A stretch of 64,000 bases of DNA from Streptomyces albidochromogenes. Its GTDB lineage: Bacteria > Actinomycetota > Actinomycetes > Streptomycetales > Streptomycetaceae. Under the pieces are notes generated by a model, which saw only the letters and a program-made list of their open reading frames with translations, was not told the origin of the DNA and made no database searches. Below, piece after piece: positions 52,274-61,418 of this stretch (positions are counted from its first letter, which is position 1; every line of letters starts with the position of its first letter). The stretch spans positions 1-64,000 of the forward strand of contig NZ_VBVX01000002.1 in assembly GCF_005981925.1 (NCBI RefSeq), given 5' to 3'. A program made the position numbers and the translations under genes.

Positions 52274-53785
52274 ATGACCGTACGGCGAGTAATGGGCATC
52301 GAGACGGAGTACGGGATCTCCGTCCCCGGCCATCCCAACGCCAATGCCATGCTCACCTCGTCCCAGATCGTCAACGCCTACGCGGCGGCGATGCACCGGG
52401 CGCGCCGCGCCCGCTGGGACTTCGAGGAGGAGAATCCGCTGCGGGACGCGCGAGGCTTCGACCTCGCCCGGGAGGCCGCCGACAACAGTCAGCTCACCGA
52501 TGAGGACATCGGCCTGGCCAATGTCATCCTCACGAACGGCGCGCGGCTGTACGTCGACCACGCGCACCCCGAGTACAGCTCCCCGGAGGTGACCAACCCA
52601 CTGGACGCGGTCCTGTGGGACAAGGCCGGCGAGCGGATCATGGCTGAGGCCGCGGAGCGGGCGGCCCAGCTGCCCGGCGCCCAGCCGATCCACCTCTACA
52701 AGAACAACACCGACAACAAGGGCGCGTCCTACGGCACGCACGAGAACTACCTGATGAAGCGGGAGACCCCCTTCTCGGACATCGTGCGCCACCTGACGCC
52801 GTTCTTCGTGTCCCGGCAGGTCGTCACGGGCGCCGGCCGGGTGGGCATCGGCCAGGACGGCCACGAGCACGGCTTCCAGATCAGCCAGCGCGCGGACTAT
52901 TTCGAGGTCGAGGTCGGCCTGGAGACCACGCTCAAGCGCCCCATCATCAACACCCGGGACGAGCCGCACTCCGACGCGGAGAAGTACCGCAGGCTGCACG
53001 TCATCATCGGCGACGCGAACCTCTCCGAGATCTCGACGTACCTCAAGCTGGGCACGACGTCCCTGGTGCTGTCCATGATCGAGGACGGCTTCATCAATGT
53101 CGACCTGGCGATCGACCAGCCGGTGCGCACCCTGCACCAGGTCTCGCACGACCCGTCGCTTCAGCGGCTGATCACCCTGCGCAGCGGCCGGACACTCACC
53201 GCTGTCCAGCTGCAGATGGAGTACTTCGAACTGGCGCGCAAATACGTCGAGGAGCGGTTCGGCGTCGACGCGGACGACCAGACCAAGGACGTCCTGGGGC
53301 GCTGGGAGGACGTGCTGAACCGCCTGGAGAACGACCCGATGAGCCTGTCGGGGGAGCTGGACTGGATCGCCAAGCGGGAGCTCCTGGAGGGCTACCGCAG
53401 GCGCGACAGCCTGGACTGGGACGCCCCCAGGCTCCATCTCGTGGACCTCCAGTACGCCGACGTTCGCCCCGAGAAGGGCCTGTACAACCGTCTGGCGGCC
53501 CGCGGGAAGATGAAGCGGCTGCTGGACGAGGACACGGTGCTGCGGGCCTCGACGAAGCCGCCTGAGGACACCAGGGCGTATTTCCGCGGCCGCTGCCTGG
53601 AGCAGTACGCGGACGACGTCGCGGCGGCCTCCTGGGACTCGGTGATCTTCGATCTGCCGGGCCGGGACTCGCTCCAGCGCGTGCCCACGCTGGAACCGTT
53701 GCGCGGTACACGTAATCACGTCAAGGAGCTCCTCGACCGGTGCAGGACGGCGGAAGACCTGGTCCGCGTGCTTTCGGGCGGCTGA
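52274..53785 (+). CDS. dop: Depupylase/Pup deamidase
   Basis: A 503-residue glutamine-synthetase-fold enzyme that removes Pup from substrates and, where Pup ends in Gln, deamidates it. [10 protein letters not shown] is the nucleotide-binding start. [18 protein letters not shown] carries the catalytic aspartate, and [18 protein letters not shown] and [15 protein letters not shown] are shared with PafA. The long insert near residues 42-82 ([19 protein letters not shown] and following) is the Dop loop, absent from PafA. AAGGAGG precedes the ATG. Confidence 0.95.
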   Translation: MTVRRVMGIETEYGISVPGHPNANAMLTSSQIVNAYAAAMHRARRARWDFEEENPLRDARGFDLAREAADNSQLTDEDIGLANVILTNGARLYVDHAHPEYSSPEVTNPLDAVLWDKAGERIMAEAAERAAQLPGAQPIHLYKNNTDNKGASYGTHENYLMKRETPFSDIVRHLTPFFVSRQVVTGAGRVGIGQDGHEHGFQISQRADYFEVEVGLETTLKRPIINTRDEPHSDAEKYRRLHVIIGDANLSEISTYLKLGTTSLVLSMIEDGFINVDLAIDQPVRTLHQVSHDPSLQRLITLRSGRTLTAVQLQMEYFELARKYVEERFGVDADDQTKDVLGRWEDVLNRLENDPMSLSGELDWIAKRELLEGYRRRDSLDWDAPRLHLVDLQYADVRPEKGLYNRLAARGKMKRLLDEDTVLRASTKPPEDTRAYFRGRCLEQYADDVAAASWDSVIFDLPGRDSLQRVPTLEPLRGTRNHVKELLDRCRTAEDLVRVLSGG

Positions 53786-53848
53786 AAGGGGCGCCGGGTG
53801 GGAATCATCGAGATGGTCCCCACGCGTTGTGAAAGTACGGCGCGGATG

Positions 53849-53872
53849 TCAGACCCCGCTTGTAGGGTCTGA
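53849..53872 (+). promoter_or_regulatory. pup promoter with inverted repeat
   Basis: TCAGACCC (53849-53856) and GGGTCTGA (53865-53872) are exact 8-base inverted arms. The right arm overlaps the likely -10 box TAGGGT (53863-53868), so a bound protein could block or aid RNA polymerase. The start codon is 38 bases downstream. Confidence 0.5.
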
Positions 53873-53910
53873 TCAAGGACATCGAACCGAGCGAGCGGGG
53901 TGAGGTAGAG

Positions 53911-54129
53911 ATGGCGACCAAGGACACCGACGGCGGACAGCAGAAGGCGACGCGTTCCACCGGGGAGGCCGAGGAGACCGCGCAGGACGCGCAGGCTTCC
54001 GAGGACCTCAAGGAGCGTCAGGAGAAGCTGTCGGACGACGTCGACTCGGTACTCGACGAAATCGACGACGTGCTCGAGGAGAACGCGGAGGACTTCGTGC
54101 GCTCCTTCGTCCAAAAGGGCGGCGAGTAG
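53911..54129 (+). CDS. pup: Prokaryotic ubiquitin-like protein Pup
   Basis: A 72-residue disordered protein attached through its C-terminal glutamate to lysines of proteins destined for the proteasome. The C-terminal half (LSDDVDSVLDEIDDVLEENAEDFVRSF) is the ARC-binding region, and the end is KGGE. The final codon is GAG, so the ligatable glutamate is encoded directly and no deamidation of Gln is needed. The N-terminus is rich in Thr/Gln/Glu. The gene sits between dop and prcB and is followed by a hairpin. Confidence 0.97.
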   Translation: MATKDTDGGQQKATRSTGEAEETAQDAQASEDLKERQEKLSDDVDSVLDEIDDVLEENAEDFVRSFVQKGGE

Positions 54130-54138
54130 AGCCGGTTG

Positions 54139-54183
54139 TCCGTCCCGGTGGCCGTGGACCGAGGTCCGGCACACCGGGACGGA
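54139..54183. terminator. Hairpin between pup and prcB
   Basis: Outer 12-base arms (54139-54150 and 54172-54183) with an inner GGACC/GGTCC pair (54156-54160 and 54163-54167). It would end or weaken the pup transcript, so pup can be made in larger amount than the core subunits. Confidence 0.65.
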
Positions 54184-54276
54184 TGACCGGCCGCCGTAGG
54201 GGTATCGTCCCTGCACAGTTCGCAAGATCGGCCCGGCCTCCCAGCGGCGGGCCGCCGCCTATCCGGAAGGAAACGC

Positions 54277-55122
54277 GTGGAAGCCAACCCTCGTAGCACC
54301 GGGCGTCTGCCGGCAGCCTTCCTGACGCCGGGCTCGTCGTCGTTCATGGACTTCCTGGGCGACCATGCGCCCGAGATGCTGCCGGGAAGGCGCGTCATGC
54401 CGCCGGTCAAGGGCGTCATCGAGGCTCCGCACGGCACGACGATCGTCGCCGCCGCGTTCCCCGGCGGCGTGGTGCTCGCCGGCGACCGGCGGGCCACCAT
54501 GGGCAACATGATCGCGCAGCGTGACATCGAGAAGGTGTTCCCCGCCGACGAGTACTCGGCGGTGGGCATCGCCGGGACCGCCGGCCTGGCGGTGGAGATG
54601 GTCAGGCTCTTCCAGCTGGAGCTCGAGCACTTCGAGAAGGTGGAAGGCGCCCAGCTCTCCCTGGAGGGCAAGGCGAACCGGCTCTCGACGATGATCCGCA
54701 GCAACCTCGGCATGGCGATGCAGGGCCTGGCCGTCGTCCCGCTCTTCGCGGGCTGGGACGTCGACCGCGAGAAGGGCCGCATCTTCTCGTACGACGTGAC
54801 GGGCGGCCGCTCCGAGGAGCAGGGCTACGCGGCGACGGGCTCCGGCTCCATCTTCGCCCGCGGCTCGATGAAGAAGCTCTACCGCGACGACCTGACGGAA
54901 CAGCAGACCACCACGCTGGTCGTCCAGGCGCTGTACGACGCCGCCGACGACGACTCGGCGACCGGCGGCCCGGACGTGGCCCGCCGGATCTACCCGATCG
55001 TCACCGTGATCACCGAAGAGGGCTTCCGGCGGCTCACCGAGGCGGAGTCCTCGGAGCTCGCCCGCTCCATCCTGGAGCGGCGGCTGGAACAGCCCGACGG
55101 TCCCCGGGCCGCGCTCCTCTGA
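54277..55122 (+). CDS. prcB: 20S proteasome beta subunit
   Basis: A 281-residue precursor of the catalytic N-terminal-nucleophile hydrolase. A 53-residue propeptide ends at the conserved HG, and cleavage exposes T54 in [13 protein letters not shown] as the active-site threonine. [13 protein letters not shown] provides the catalytic Asp/Lys-region and [12 protein letters not shown] is typical of bacterial beta subunits. The GTG start follows AAGGAAA. It forms the two inner heptameric rings with PrcA outside. Confidence 0.97.
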   Translation: MEANPRSTGRLPAAFLTPGSSSFMDFLGDHAPEMLPGRRVMPPVKGVIEAPHGTTIVAAAFPGGVVLAGDRRATMGNMIAQRDIEKVFPADEYSAVGIAGTAGLAVEMVRLFQLELEHFEKVEGAQLSLEGKANRLSTMIRSNLGMAMQGLAVVPLFAGWDVDREKGRIFSYDVTGGRSEEQGYAATGSGSIFARGSMKKLYRDDLTEQQTTTLVVQALYDAADDDSATGGPDVARRIYPIVTVITEEGFRRLTEAESSELARSILERRLEQPDGPRAALL

Positions 55123-55175
55123 CGGCTCCTGTCCTCGGAATCAACGTGACAACGACAGAAAGGGACGGATAGCCG

Positions 55176-55922
55176 GTGTCGACGCCGTTCTATGTCTCAC
55201 CCCAGCAGGCCATGGCCGACCGGGCGGAATACGCCCGGAAGGGCATCGCCCGCGGTCGCAGCCTTGTCGTGCTGCAGTACGCCGACGGCATCGTATTCGT
55301 CGGCGAGAACCCGTCCCGCGCGCTGCACAAGTTCAGCGAGATCTACGACCGGATCGGCTTCGCCGCCGCCGGCAAGTACAACGAGTACGAGAACCTGCGC
55401 ATCGGTGGCGTCCGGTACGCCGATCTGCGCGGATACACCTACGACCGCGAAGATGTGACGGCCCGTGGCCTCGCCAACGTTTACGCGCAGACGCTGGGAA
55501 CGATCTTCTCCAGCAACGCCGAGAAGCCGTACGAGGTGGAGCTGGTCGTCGCCGAGGTCGGGGCCCGCCCCGAGGGCGACCAGATCTACCGGCTGCCCCA
55601 CGACGGCTCGATCGTCGACGAACACGGCTCGGTCGCGGTCGGCGGCAACGCGGAGCAGATCAGCAGCTTTCTCGACCAGCGCCACCGGGACGGGATGACG
55701 CTGGCGGAGGCGCTCAAGCTCGCCGTGCAGGCCCTGTCCCGGGACACCAACGGCACCGAGCGGGAGATCCCCGCCGAGCGGCTCGAGGTGGCGGTCCTCG
55801 ACCGCACGCGCCCGCAGGAGCGGAAGTTCAAGCGGATCGTCGGCCGTCAGCTCGCCCGCCTGCTGGAGGCGGACGGCGACGCGGCCACGCCCACCGACAC
55901 CCCGTCGGACACCGAGGAGTAG
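55176..55922 (+). CDS. prcA: 20S proteasome alpha subunit
   Basis: A 248-residue structural subunit of the outer rings. The N-terminus [27 protein letters not shown] is the gate and alpha-helix H0 region; [30 protein letters not shown] is the family core, here reading [11 protein letters not shown]. The acidic, Thr/Pro-rich tail (after about 230) is dispensable in relatives. It begins 53 bases after prcB in the same operon. Confidence 0.96.
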   Translation: MSTPFYVSPQQAMADRAEYARKGIARGRSLVVLQYADGIVFVGENPSRALHKFSEIYDRIGFAAAGKYNEYENLRIGGVRYADLRGYTYDREDVTARGLANVYAQTLGTIFSSNAEKPYEVELVVAEVGARPEGDQIYRLPHDGSIVDEHGSVAVGGNAEQISSFLDQRHRDGMTLAEALKLAVQALSRDTNGTEREIPAERLEVAVLDRTRPQERKFKRIVGRQLARLLEADGDAATPTDTPSDTEE

Positions 55923-55993
55923 CGACCGCGCCGCCATGTCCGGTGCCCCGGCCCGCGCCAGCGGTCCGGGGCACCGGCATGACCGACGGTGCG

Positions 55994-57043
55994 TCAGGCG
56001 GGCGCGGTGGAACCGCGGACCATCAGCTCCACGGGGATGTCGCCGCTCGCGGGCGGCCGTCCGTCCAGTACGGCGAGCAGCGCCGCCATGCCCCGCTCGC
56101 CGACCCGCTCGGCGGGCAGTCGTACGGTCGTGAGCTCCGGCTCCACGGCGGTCGCGAGGGCCAGGTCGTCGAAGCCGGTGACCGAGACGTCCTCGGGCAC
56201 CCGCAGGCCGAGGCGGCGTACCGCCTTGCAGGCGCCCGCCGCGATGATGTCGTCGTCGCAGACCAGCGCGGTCGGCCGCGGCCCCGGGCCGGCCAGGGCC
56301 AGTTCGGCGGCCCTTCGCGCGCCGCGCACGTCCAGCGGCGCGCGCACCGTGCGCACCTCGGCGTCGGGGACGTGGCGCAGTGCGTCCTGAAGGGCCGTCG
56401 CCCGGACGTCGAACGTCCAGGAGGCCACGGCCGACGCGAGATGGACGAACCGGCGGTGGCCCAGGGCGAGCAGATGGTCCGTCACCAGACGCATGCCGTC
56501 GGCGATGGCGAGGTTCACGTACGCGGCGGCCCCCGGATCCGCCGGGTCGCTGTCGAGCATCACGAGCGGCAGCCCCGCGCCGCGGATCGCCTCCAGGGCT
56601 CCGGTGGCCATCGAGGAGGCGATGACCCCGTCCAGCGCCGCCTGCGCGGAGGCGAAGGGGTCCCGGGCGGGTCCCGTGCCTTCGGGGGAGGGGTAGAGGA
56701 CGACGCCGAAGTCGTGTTCGGCCGCCGTGCGGGCGGCGCCGGCGTAGACCCGGGCGAAGAACTCGTTGGTGAGCGCGGGCACGACGAGCAGCGCGGTCCT
56801 GGTCCTGCCGAGCCGCAGGTTCCGGGCGGCGAGGTTGGGGCGGTACCCGAGCTCCCGCGCCGCCTCGCGCACCGAGTCCGCTGTGCGATCCGACACCCGG
56901 CCGCGCCACTTGCCGCCCAGCACGAGCGAGACGGTCGCCTGCGAGACCCCGGCGGCCCGCGCCACGTCCCTGCTGGTCGGCGGCGTGGGGGGCGTCCCCG
57001 CGCCGGCGCCGCTGTCGTCCGGGGTCGCGTCCGCGCTGGTCAC
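55994..57043 (-). CDS. LacI family transcriptional regulator
   Basis: A 349-residue repressor-type protein. The helix-turn-helix is in residues about 20-45 (TSRDVARAAGVSQATVSLVLGG) with hinge helix PNLAARNLRLGRT, followed by a periplasmic-binding-protein-like sensor domain (VIASSMATGALEAIRG, VSVTGFDDLALA). GTG 57043 has GGAGG 5 bases upstream. It is divergent from an MFS transporter, and the gap has a clear operator, so it probably controls that transporter. It lies convergent to prcA inside the proteasome locus. Confidence 0.9.
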   Translation of the reverse strand: MTSADATPDDSGAGAGTPPTPPTSRDVARAAGVSQATVSLVLGGKWRGRVSDRTADSVREAARELGYRPNLAARNLRLGRTRTALLVVPALTNEFFARVYAGAARTAAEHDFGVVLYPSPEGTGPARDPFASAQAALDGVIASSMATGALEAIRGAGLPLVMLDSDPADPGAAAYVNLAIADGMRLVTDHLLALGHRRFVHLASAVASWTFDVRATALQDALRHVPDAEVRTVRAPLDVRGARRAAELALAGPGPRPTALVCDDDIIAAGACKAVRRLGLRVPEDVSVTGFDDLALATAVEPELTTVRLPAERVGERGMAALLAVLDGRPPASGDIPVELMVRGSTAPA

Positions 57044-57100
57044 TCGTGCCTCCGCAGCAAGGGATCTTCGCCGCGAGGTGGACCCGCGGCCTGGCTCATG

Positions 57101-57129
57101 GTACGTATGACGGAGGAAGTTATACGTAC
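57101..57129. promoter_or_regulatory. Candidate LacI-type operator pair
   Basis: GTACGTAT (57101-57108) and its exact complement ATACGTAC (57122-57129) face each other across 13 bases in the 121-base gap between the lacI-like and MFS genes. Each half contains TACGTA, itself palindromic. Confidence 0.65.
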
Positions 57130-57164
57130 AACTTCGGTGCGCGCCGGAGCGGAGAGGGGCGGAC

Positions 57165-58436
57165 ATGGCCGCGGGATACGCGGAACTGCTGAGGACGCGG
57201 CACGCCGCGCGCCTTCTGGCGGGCACTCTGGTGGGGCGGCTGCCCAACGCCACCGCCCCGATCGCGATCGTGCTGCTCACCCGCGCCGAGGGAGGCAGCT
57301 ACACCCTGGCCGGCGGCCTCGCGGCCGTGTACGGGCTGGCCAACGCGGTGGGGCAGCCGCTGCTCGGCCGCGCGGTGGACCTGTACGGGCAGCCGCGCGT
57401 GCAACTGCCCGCCGCCGTCCTGTCCGCCCTCGGCATGGTCCTGCTCACGTTCGCCGGGACCGACCCGCTCCCGCTCGCGTACGTGGCCGTGGTCCTCGCC
57501 GGCGTCTTCACCCCGCCCCTGGAAGGCGGGCTGCGGGCCCTGTGGCCCGACGTGCTCGGGCGTGAGGACCGGGTGCACCGGGCGTACGCCATGGACGCGG
57601 TGGCGCAGGAGATCATGTTCACCGTCGGCCCGCTGCTGGTGACCCTGCTCGTGGCGCTCTGGTCGCCGGCCGCGGCCCTTCTCGTCATCAACGCCGTCGG
57701 CGTGCTGGGCGCCCTCTCCGTCGTCCTGTCCGAGCCCTCGCGCACCTGGCGCTCGGCGCCCCGGGAGGCGCACTGGCTGGGCGCGCTGCGCTCGCCCGGG
57801 CTGCTGGCCCTGCTCGGCTCGTTCTTCTTCGTCGGCCTCGCGCTCGGCTCCATCACCGTCGCGGGGGTCGCGTACGCCGACGACCACGGGCGGGAGGCGG
57901 TCTACGGCTGGCTCATGGCGGCGCTCGGCCTCGGCGCGCTCGCGGGCGGCATGCTGTACGGCGCCCGGCAGTGGGCCGGCGCCCCCGAACGGCGGCTGCG
58001 CTTCATCGTGGCCCTGCTCGCGGCCGGGTACCTGCCGCTGATGCTCACGCCCGGCGTCCCCGCGATGGTCGTGCTGGCCGCCGTCTCCGGGGTCTTCCTC
58101 GCCCCCGCGCTCGCCTGCGCGTTCATCGTCGTCGACCGGCACGCCCCGCGCGGCACCGTCACCGAGGCGTTCTCCTGGCTGGTCACCACCTTCGGCGTAG
58201 GCGCCGCGGTGGGAACCGGCGCCGCCGGACCGGCCGTCGAGCACGGCGGCACCGCGGCGGGCTTCGCCGTCGCGGCAGGGGGCGGAGTGGCCGCTCTGGC
58301 CGTGCTGCTGACCACCCGGCGGGTTCTCACGATTCCCCTCACCGCTCCCCTTCCCGGGGACTCTGTCGTAATCCCTTGCGAAAATGATCGAATCGGAGCG
58401 GCCGAACCCGGTTTCAGGACAGGCCATCAGGCGTAA
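57165..58436 (+). CDS. MFS transporter
   Basis: A 423-residue membrane protein with 12 hydrophobic segments in two halves of six. The motif GRAVDLYGQPRVQL follows helix 2 as the MFS loop 2-3 signature, and LFSFF-like helices rich in Gly/Ala continue. It is divergent from a LacI regulator. Direction (uptake or efflux) and substrate cannot be told; sugar or drug export are both possible. Its stop is 9 bases before the pafA start. Confidence 0.82.
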   Translation: MAAGYAELLRTRHAARLLAGTLVGRLPNATAPIAIVLLTRAEGGSYTLAGGLAAVYGLANAVGQPLLGRAVDLYGQPRVQLPAAVLSALGMVLLTFAGTDPLPLAYVAVVLAGVFTPPLEGGLRALWPDVLGREDRVHRAYAMDAVAQEIMFTVGPLLVTLLVALWSPAAALLVINAVGVLGALSVVLSEPSRTWRSAPREAHWLGALRSPGLLALLGSFFFVGLALGSITVAGVAYADDHGREAVYGWLMAALGLGALAGGMLYGARQWAGAPERRLRFIVALLAAGYLPLMLTPGVPAMVVLAAVSGVFLAPALACAFIVVDRHAPRGTVTEAFSWLVTTFGVGAAVGTGAAGPAVEHGGTAAGFAVAAGGGVAALAVLLTTRRVLTIPLTAPLPGDSVVIPCENDRIGAAEPGFRTGHQA

Positions 58437-58439
58437 TGT
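58434..58439 (+). promoter_or_regulatory. -10 element, likely leaderless pafA
   Basis: TAATGT overlaps the last codon of the MFS gene and ends 6 bases before the pafA ATG. pafA therefore probably has its own leaderless transcript inside the MFS 3' end. Confidence 0.5.
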
Positions 58440-58445
58440 TCAGTC

Positions 58446-59807
58446 ATGGACCGCCGCATTTTCGGGCTGGAGAACGAGTACGGCGTCACGTGCACGTTCA
58501 GGGGACAGCGCCGACTGTCTCCTGACGAAGTGGCGCGCTACCTCTTCCGCCGTGTTGTGTCATGGGGCCGCAGCAGCAATGTCTTCCTGCGGAACGGCGC
58601 CCGCCTCTACCTCGACGTGGGATCGCATCCGGAATACGCAACTCCCGAATGCGACAACGTGACCGAGCTCGTCACCCACGACAAGGCAGGCGAGCGCATT
58701 CTCGAAGGCCTGCTCGTCGACGCCGAACGCCGCCTGCACGAGGAGGGAATCGCGGGCGACGTCTACCTCTTCAAGAACAACACCGACTCTGCGGGAAACT
58801 CCTACGGCTGCCACGAGAATTACCTCGTGGCCCGCCACGGAGAGTTCTCCAGGCTCGCGGACATCCTCATCCCGTTCCTCGTCACCCGGCAGCTCATCTG
58901 CGGCGCCGGCAAGGTGCTGCAGACCCCGCGCGGCGCGGTTTTCTGCGTCAGCCAGCGCGCCGAGCACATCTGGGAGGGCGTCAGCTCCGCCACGACCCGC
59001 TCCCGGCCGATCATCAACACCCGCGACGAACCGCACGCGGACGCCGAGCGCTACCGCAGGCTCCACGTCATCGTCGGCGACTCCAACATGTCCGAGACGA
59101 CCATGCTCCTCAAGGTCGGCGCCACCGACCTCGTCCTGCGCATGATCGAGGCGGGCACGGTGATGCGCGACCTCACCCTGGAAAACCCCATCCGGGCCAT
59201 CCGCGAGGTCAGCCACGACATCACGGGCCAGCGCAAGGTACGCCTGGCCAGCGGACGCGAGGCGTCCGCCATAGAGGTACAGCGCGAGTACTACGAGAAG
59301 GCCGTGGACTTCGTCGACCGCCGCGGCATCCGCACGGGCACCGTCGAGCAGGTCCTCGAACTGTGGGGCCGCGCGCTCGACGCGATCGAGGCCGAGGACC
59401 TCGACCGGATCGGCACCGAGATCGACTGGGTCATGAAGTACAAGCTCATCGAGCGCTACCGCGCCAAGCACAACATGACCATGTCGCACCCCCGGGTCGC
59501 CCAGATAGACCTCGCGTACCACGACATCCACCGTCGGCGCGGGCTCTACTACCTGCTGGAGAAGAAGGGGCAAGCCGCTCGCATCTGCAACGACTTGAAG
59601 ATCTTCGAAGGCAAGTCGGTGCCGCCGCAGACCACCCGTGCCCGGCTGCGCGGTGACTTCATCCGCCGGGCACAGGAGCAGCGGCGCGACTTCACCGTCG
59701 ACTGGGTGCACCTCAAGCTGAACGACCAGGCACAGCGGACCGTGTTGTGCAAGGACCCCTTCCGGTCGGTCGACGACCGGGTGGAGAAGCTCATCGCCGG
59801 TATGTGA
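58446..59807 (+). CDS. pafA: Pup-protein ligase
   Basis: A 453-residue glutamine-synthetase-fold ligase joining the C-terminal Glu of Pup to substrate lysines with ATP. Shared motifs with Dop are [29 protein letters not shown] (catalytic Asp in LYLDV), [18 protein letters not shown] and [15 protein letters not shown]. It lacks the long Dop insert. The C-terminal domain [12 protein letters not shown] is intact. It precedes two FKBP genes and pafB-pafC. Confidence 0.96.
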   Translation: MDRRIFGLENEYGVTCTFRGQRRLSPDEVARYLFRRVVSWGRSSNVFLRNGARLYLDVGSHPEYATPECDNVTELVTHDKAGERILEGLLVDAERRLHEEGIAGDVYLFKNNTDSAGNSYGCHENYLVARHGEFSRLADILIPFLVTRQLICGAGKVLQTPRGAVFCVSQRAEHIWEGVSSATTRSRPIINTRDEPHADAERYRRLHVIVGDSNMSETTMLLKVGATDLVLRMIEAGTVMRDLTLENPIRAIREVSHDITGQRKVRLASGREASAIEVQREYYEKAVDFVDRRGIRTGTVEQVLELWGRALDAIEAEDLDRIGTEIDWVMKYKLIERYRAKHNMTMSHPRVAQIDLAYHDIHRRRGLYYLLEKKGQAARICNDLKIFEGKSVPPQTTRARLRGDFIRRAQEQRRDFTVDWVHLKLNDQAQRTVLCKDPFRSVDDRVEKLIAGM

Positions 59808-59837
59808 TCCGGCCATTTCCGGTTCTCCGGAACGCGA

Positions 59838-59872
59838 CCCGGGCCCCGCACGTTCCTCGTGCGGGGCCCGGG
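59838..59872. terminator. Terminator after pafA
   Basis: 15-base perfect arms (59838-59852 and 59858-59872) with a 5-base loop, 30 bases past the stop. Confidence 0.8.
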
Positions 59873-59925
59873 CCACGCCTTAGAGTGGCGGGCGACTACT
59901 GTGCCGTCTGAGATCTGAGGAACAC

Positions 59926-60876
59926 GTGCGCCGACTTGCCGGCCTACTTGTCGTCCCCCTGCTGCTGCTCTCGACAGCGGCGTGCGGCAGCGACGACAAG
60001 GGCTCCGACTCCACCTCGTCAAAGAACGGACTGCCGGCGATCACCGCGGGAGCCAAGTTCGGCGAGAAGCCGACCCTCGCCAAGGGTGAGGGCGACCCGC
60101 CCAAGGAACTGAAGACCGAGGTCCTCAGCAAGGGCAAGGACGATGCTGCGACCCTCAAGAAGGGTGACGCCATCGAGGTGAACTACCTCGGCCAGCAGTG
60201 GGACTCCACGAAGCCCTTCGACAACAGCTTCGACCGCAAGCAGCCGTTCCCGCTGACCCTCGGCGCGGGCATGGTCATCCCCGGCTGGGACAAGGGCCTG
60301 GAGGGCCAGAAGGTCGGCAGCCGCGTTCAGCTCGTCATCCCGCCGGAGATGGGTTACGGCGCGCAGGGCCAGCCGCCCACGATCAAGCCGAACGCCACGC
60401 TGGTCTTCGTCGTCGACATCCTGAAGGCCAAGAGCATCCCCGCCTCCGCCAAGGGCGCCGAGGTCGCGCAGGACAACATCGACCTGCCCAAGGTCGGCAC
60501 CAACACGGACGGCAAGGCCCCGAAGGTCACCGTCCCGAAGGAGTCGGACCCGTCGAAGAAGCTCGTCTCCCGGTACGTACTGGAGAGCGACGGCCCGGTG
60601 GTGAAGGCCACCGACACGGTGTCGGTCGCCTACCAGGGGCTGGTCTGGAAGGACGGCAAGCTCTTCGACAGCACGTATGCGCAGGGCAAGACCCAGCAGT
60701 TCGCGCTCCCGCAGGTCACCCTGAAGGGCCTCAAGGACGGTCTGGTCGGCAAGAAGGCCGGCAGCCGCGTGCTCCTCGTCATCCCGCCGGACCAGGCGTT
60801 CGGTGACAAGAAGCAGCAGACCATCCCCGCCAACTCGACGCTGGTCTTCCAGGTGGACATTCTCGCAGTGATGTAA
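59926..60876 (+). CDS. FKBP-type peptidyl-prolyl isomerase lipoprotein
   Basis: A 316-residue exported foldase. The signal peptide ends in lipobox STAAC (Cys at residue 20), then two FKBP domains: about 64-165 (VNYLGQQWDSTKPFDNSFDRKQPF, VIPGWDKGLEG, IPPEMGYG) and about 200-316 (VAYQGLVWKDGKLFDSTY, IPPDQAFG). The second domain is less canonical in its V-I-x-G-W motif. GTG 59926 follows TGAGGAA. It should act on the outer face of the membrane. Confidence 0.9.
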   Translation: MRRLAGLLVVPLLLLSTAACGSDDKGSDSTSSKNGLPAITAGAKFGEKPTLAKGEGDPPKELKTEVLSKGKDDAATLKKGDAIEVNYLGQQWDSTKPFDNSFDRKQPFPLTLGAGMVIPGWDKGLEGQKVGSRVQLVIPPEMGYGAQGQPPTIKPNATLVFVVDILKAKSIPASAKGAEVAQDNIDLPKVGTNTDGKAPKVTVPKESDPSKKLVSRYVLESDGPVVKATDTVSVAYQGLVWKDGKLFDSTYAQGKTQQFALPQVTLKGLKDGLVGKKAGSRVLLVIPPDQAFGDKKQQTIPANSTLVFQVDILAVM

Positions 60877-60919
60877 GACTGTCCAGGTTGCCGAGTTCGT
60901 AGTACAGAGGAGCATTTCC

Positions 60920-61291
60920 GTGAGCATCGACAAGCCCGAGGTCGACTTCCCGGGTGGCGAGCCGCCGAAGGACCTGCAGATCAGGGACATCTGGGAGGGC
61001 GACGGCGAGGTGGCCAAGGCGGGCCACAACGTCAAGGTCCACTACGTGGGCGTGGCGTTTTCCACCGGCGAGGAGTTCGACTCCAGCTGGAACCGCGGCA
61101 CCCCGCTGCAGTTCCCGCTCGGCGGCGGGCGCGTCATCGCCGGCTGGGACCAGGGTGTGCAGGGCATGAAGGTCGGCGGCCGTCGCGAGCTGATCATTCC
61201 CCCGCACCTCGCGTACGGCGACAGCGGCGCCGGCGGCGTCATCAAGCCGGGCGAGACGCTGATCTTTGTCTGCGACCTCGTCGCGGTCTGA
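60920..61291 (+). CDS. Cytoplasmic FKBP-type peptidyl-prolyl isomerase
   Basis: A 123-residue single-domain FKBP. Motifs VHYVGVAFSTGEEFDSSWNRG, VIAGWDQGVQGMKVGGRRELIIPPHLAYG and ETLIFVCDLVAV are complete, including the W and Y-F-type active-site residues, so it is probably active. No signal peptide. The GTG start has GAGGAG 7 bases upstream and lies 43 bases after the lipoprotein FKBP gene. Confidence 0.93.
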   Translation: MSIDKPEVDFPGGEPPKDLQIRDIWEGDGEVAKAGHNVKVHYVGVAFSTGEEFDSSWNRGTPLQFPLGGGRVIAGWDQGVQGMKVGGRRELIIPPHLAYGDSGAGGVIKPGETLIFVCDLVAV

Positions 61292-61323
61292 TCGAGGCGC
61301 GTTCCGATCAAGTAGGAGCGCTA

Positions 61324-61361
61324 CGAGGGCCCATGCCGTCCGGCATGGGCCCTCGGCTTTT
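61324..61361 (+). terminator. Terminator after FKBP genes
   Basis: Perfect 15-base arms (61324-61338 and 61341-61355) and a downstream CTTTT. Confidence 0.85.
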
Positions 61362-61418
61362 GCCGCGACACCCCGGGGCGGTACGGTCGAGGGTCGTAGA
61401 GCAAGAGAGAGGGTGCCG

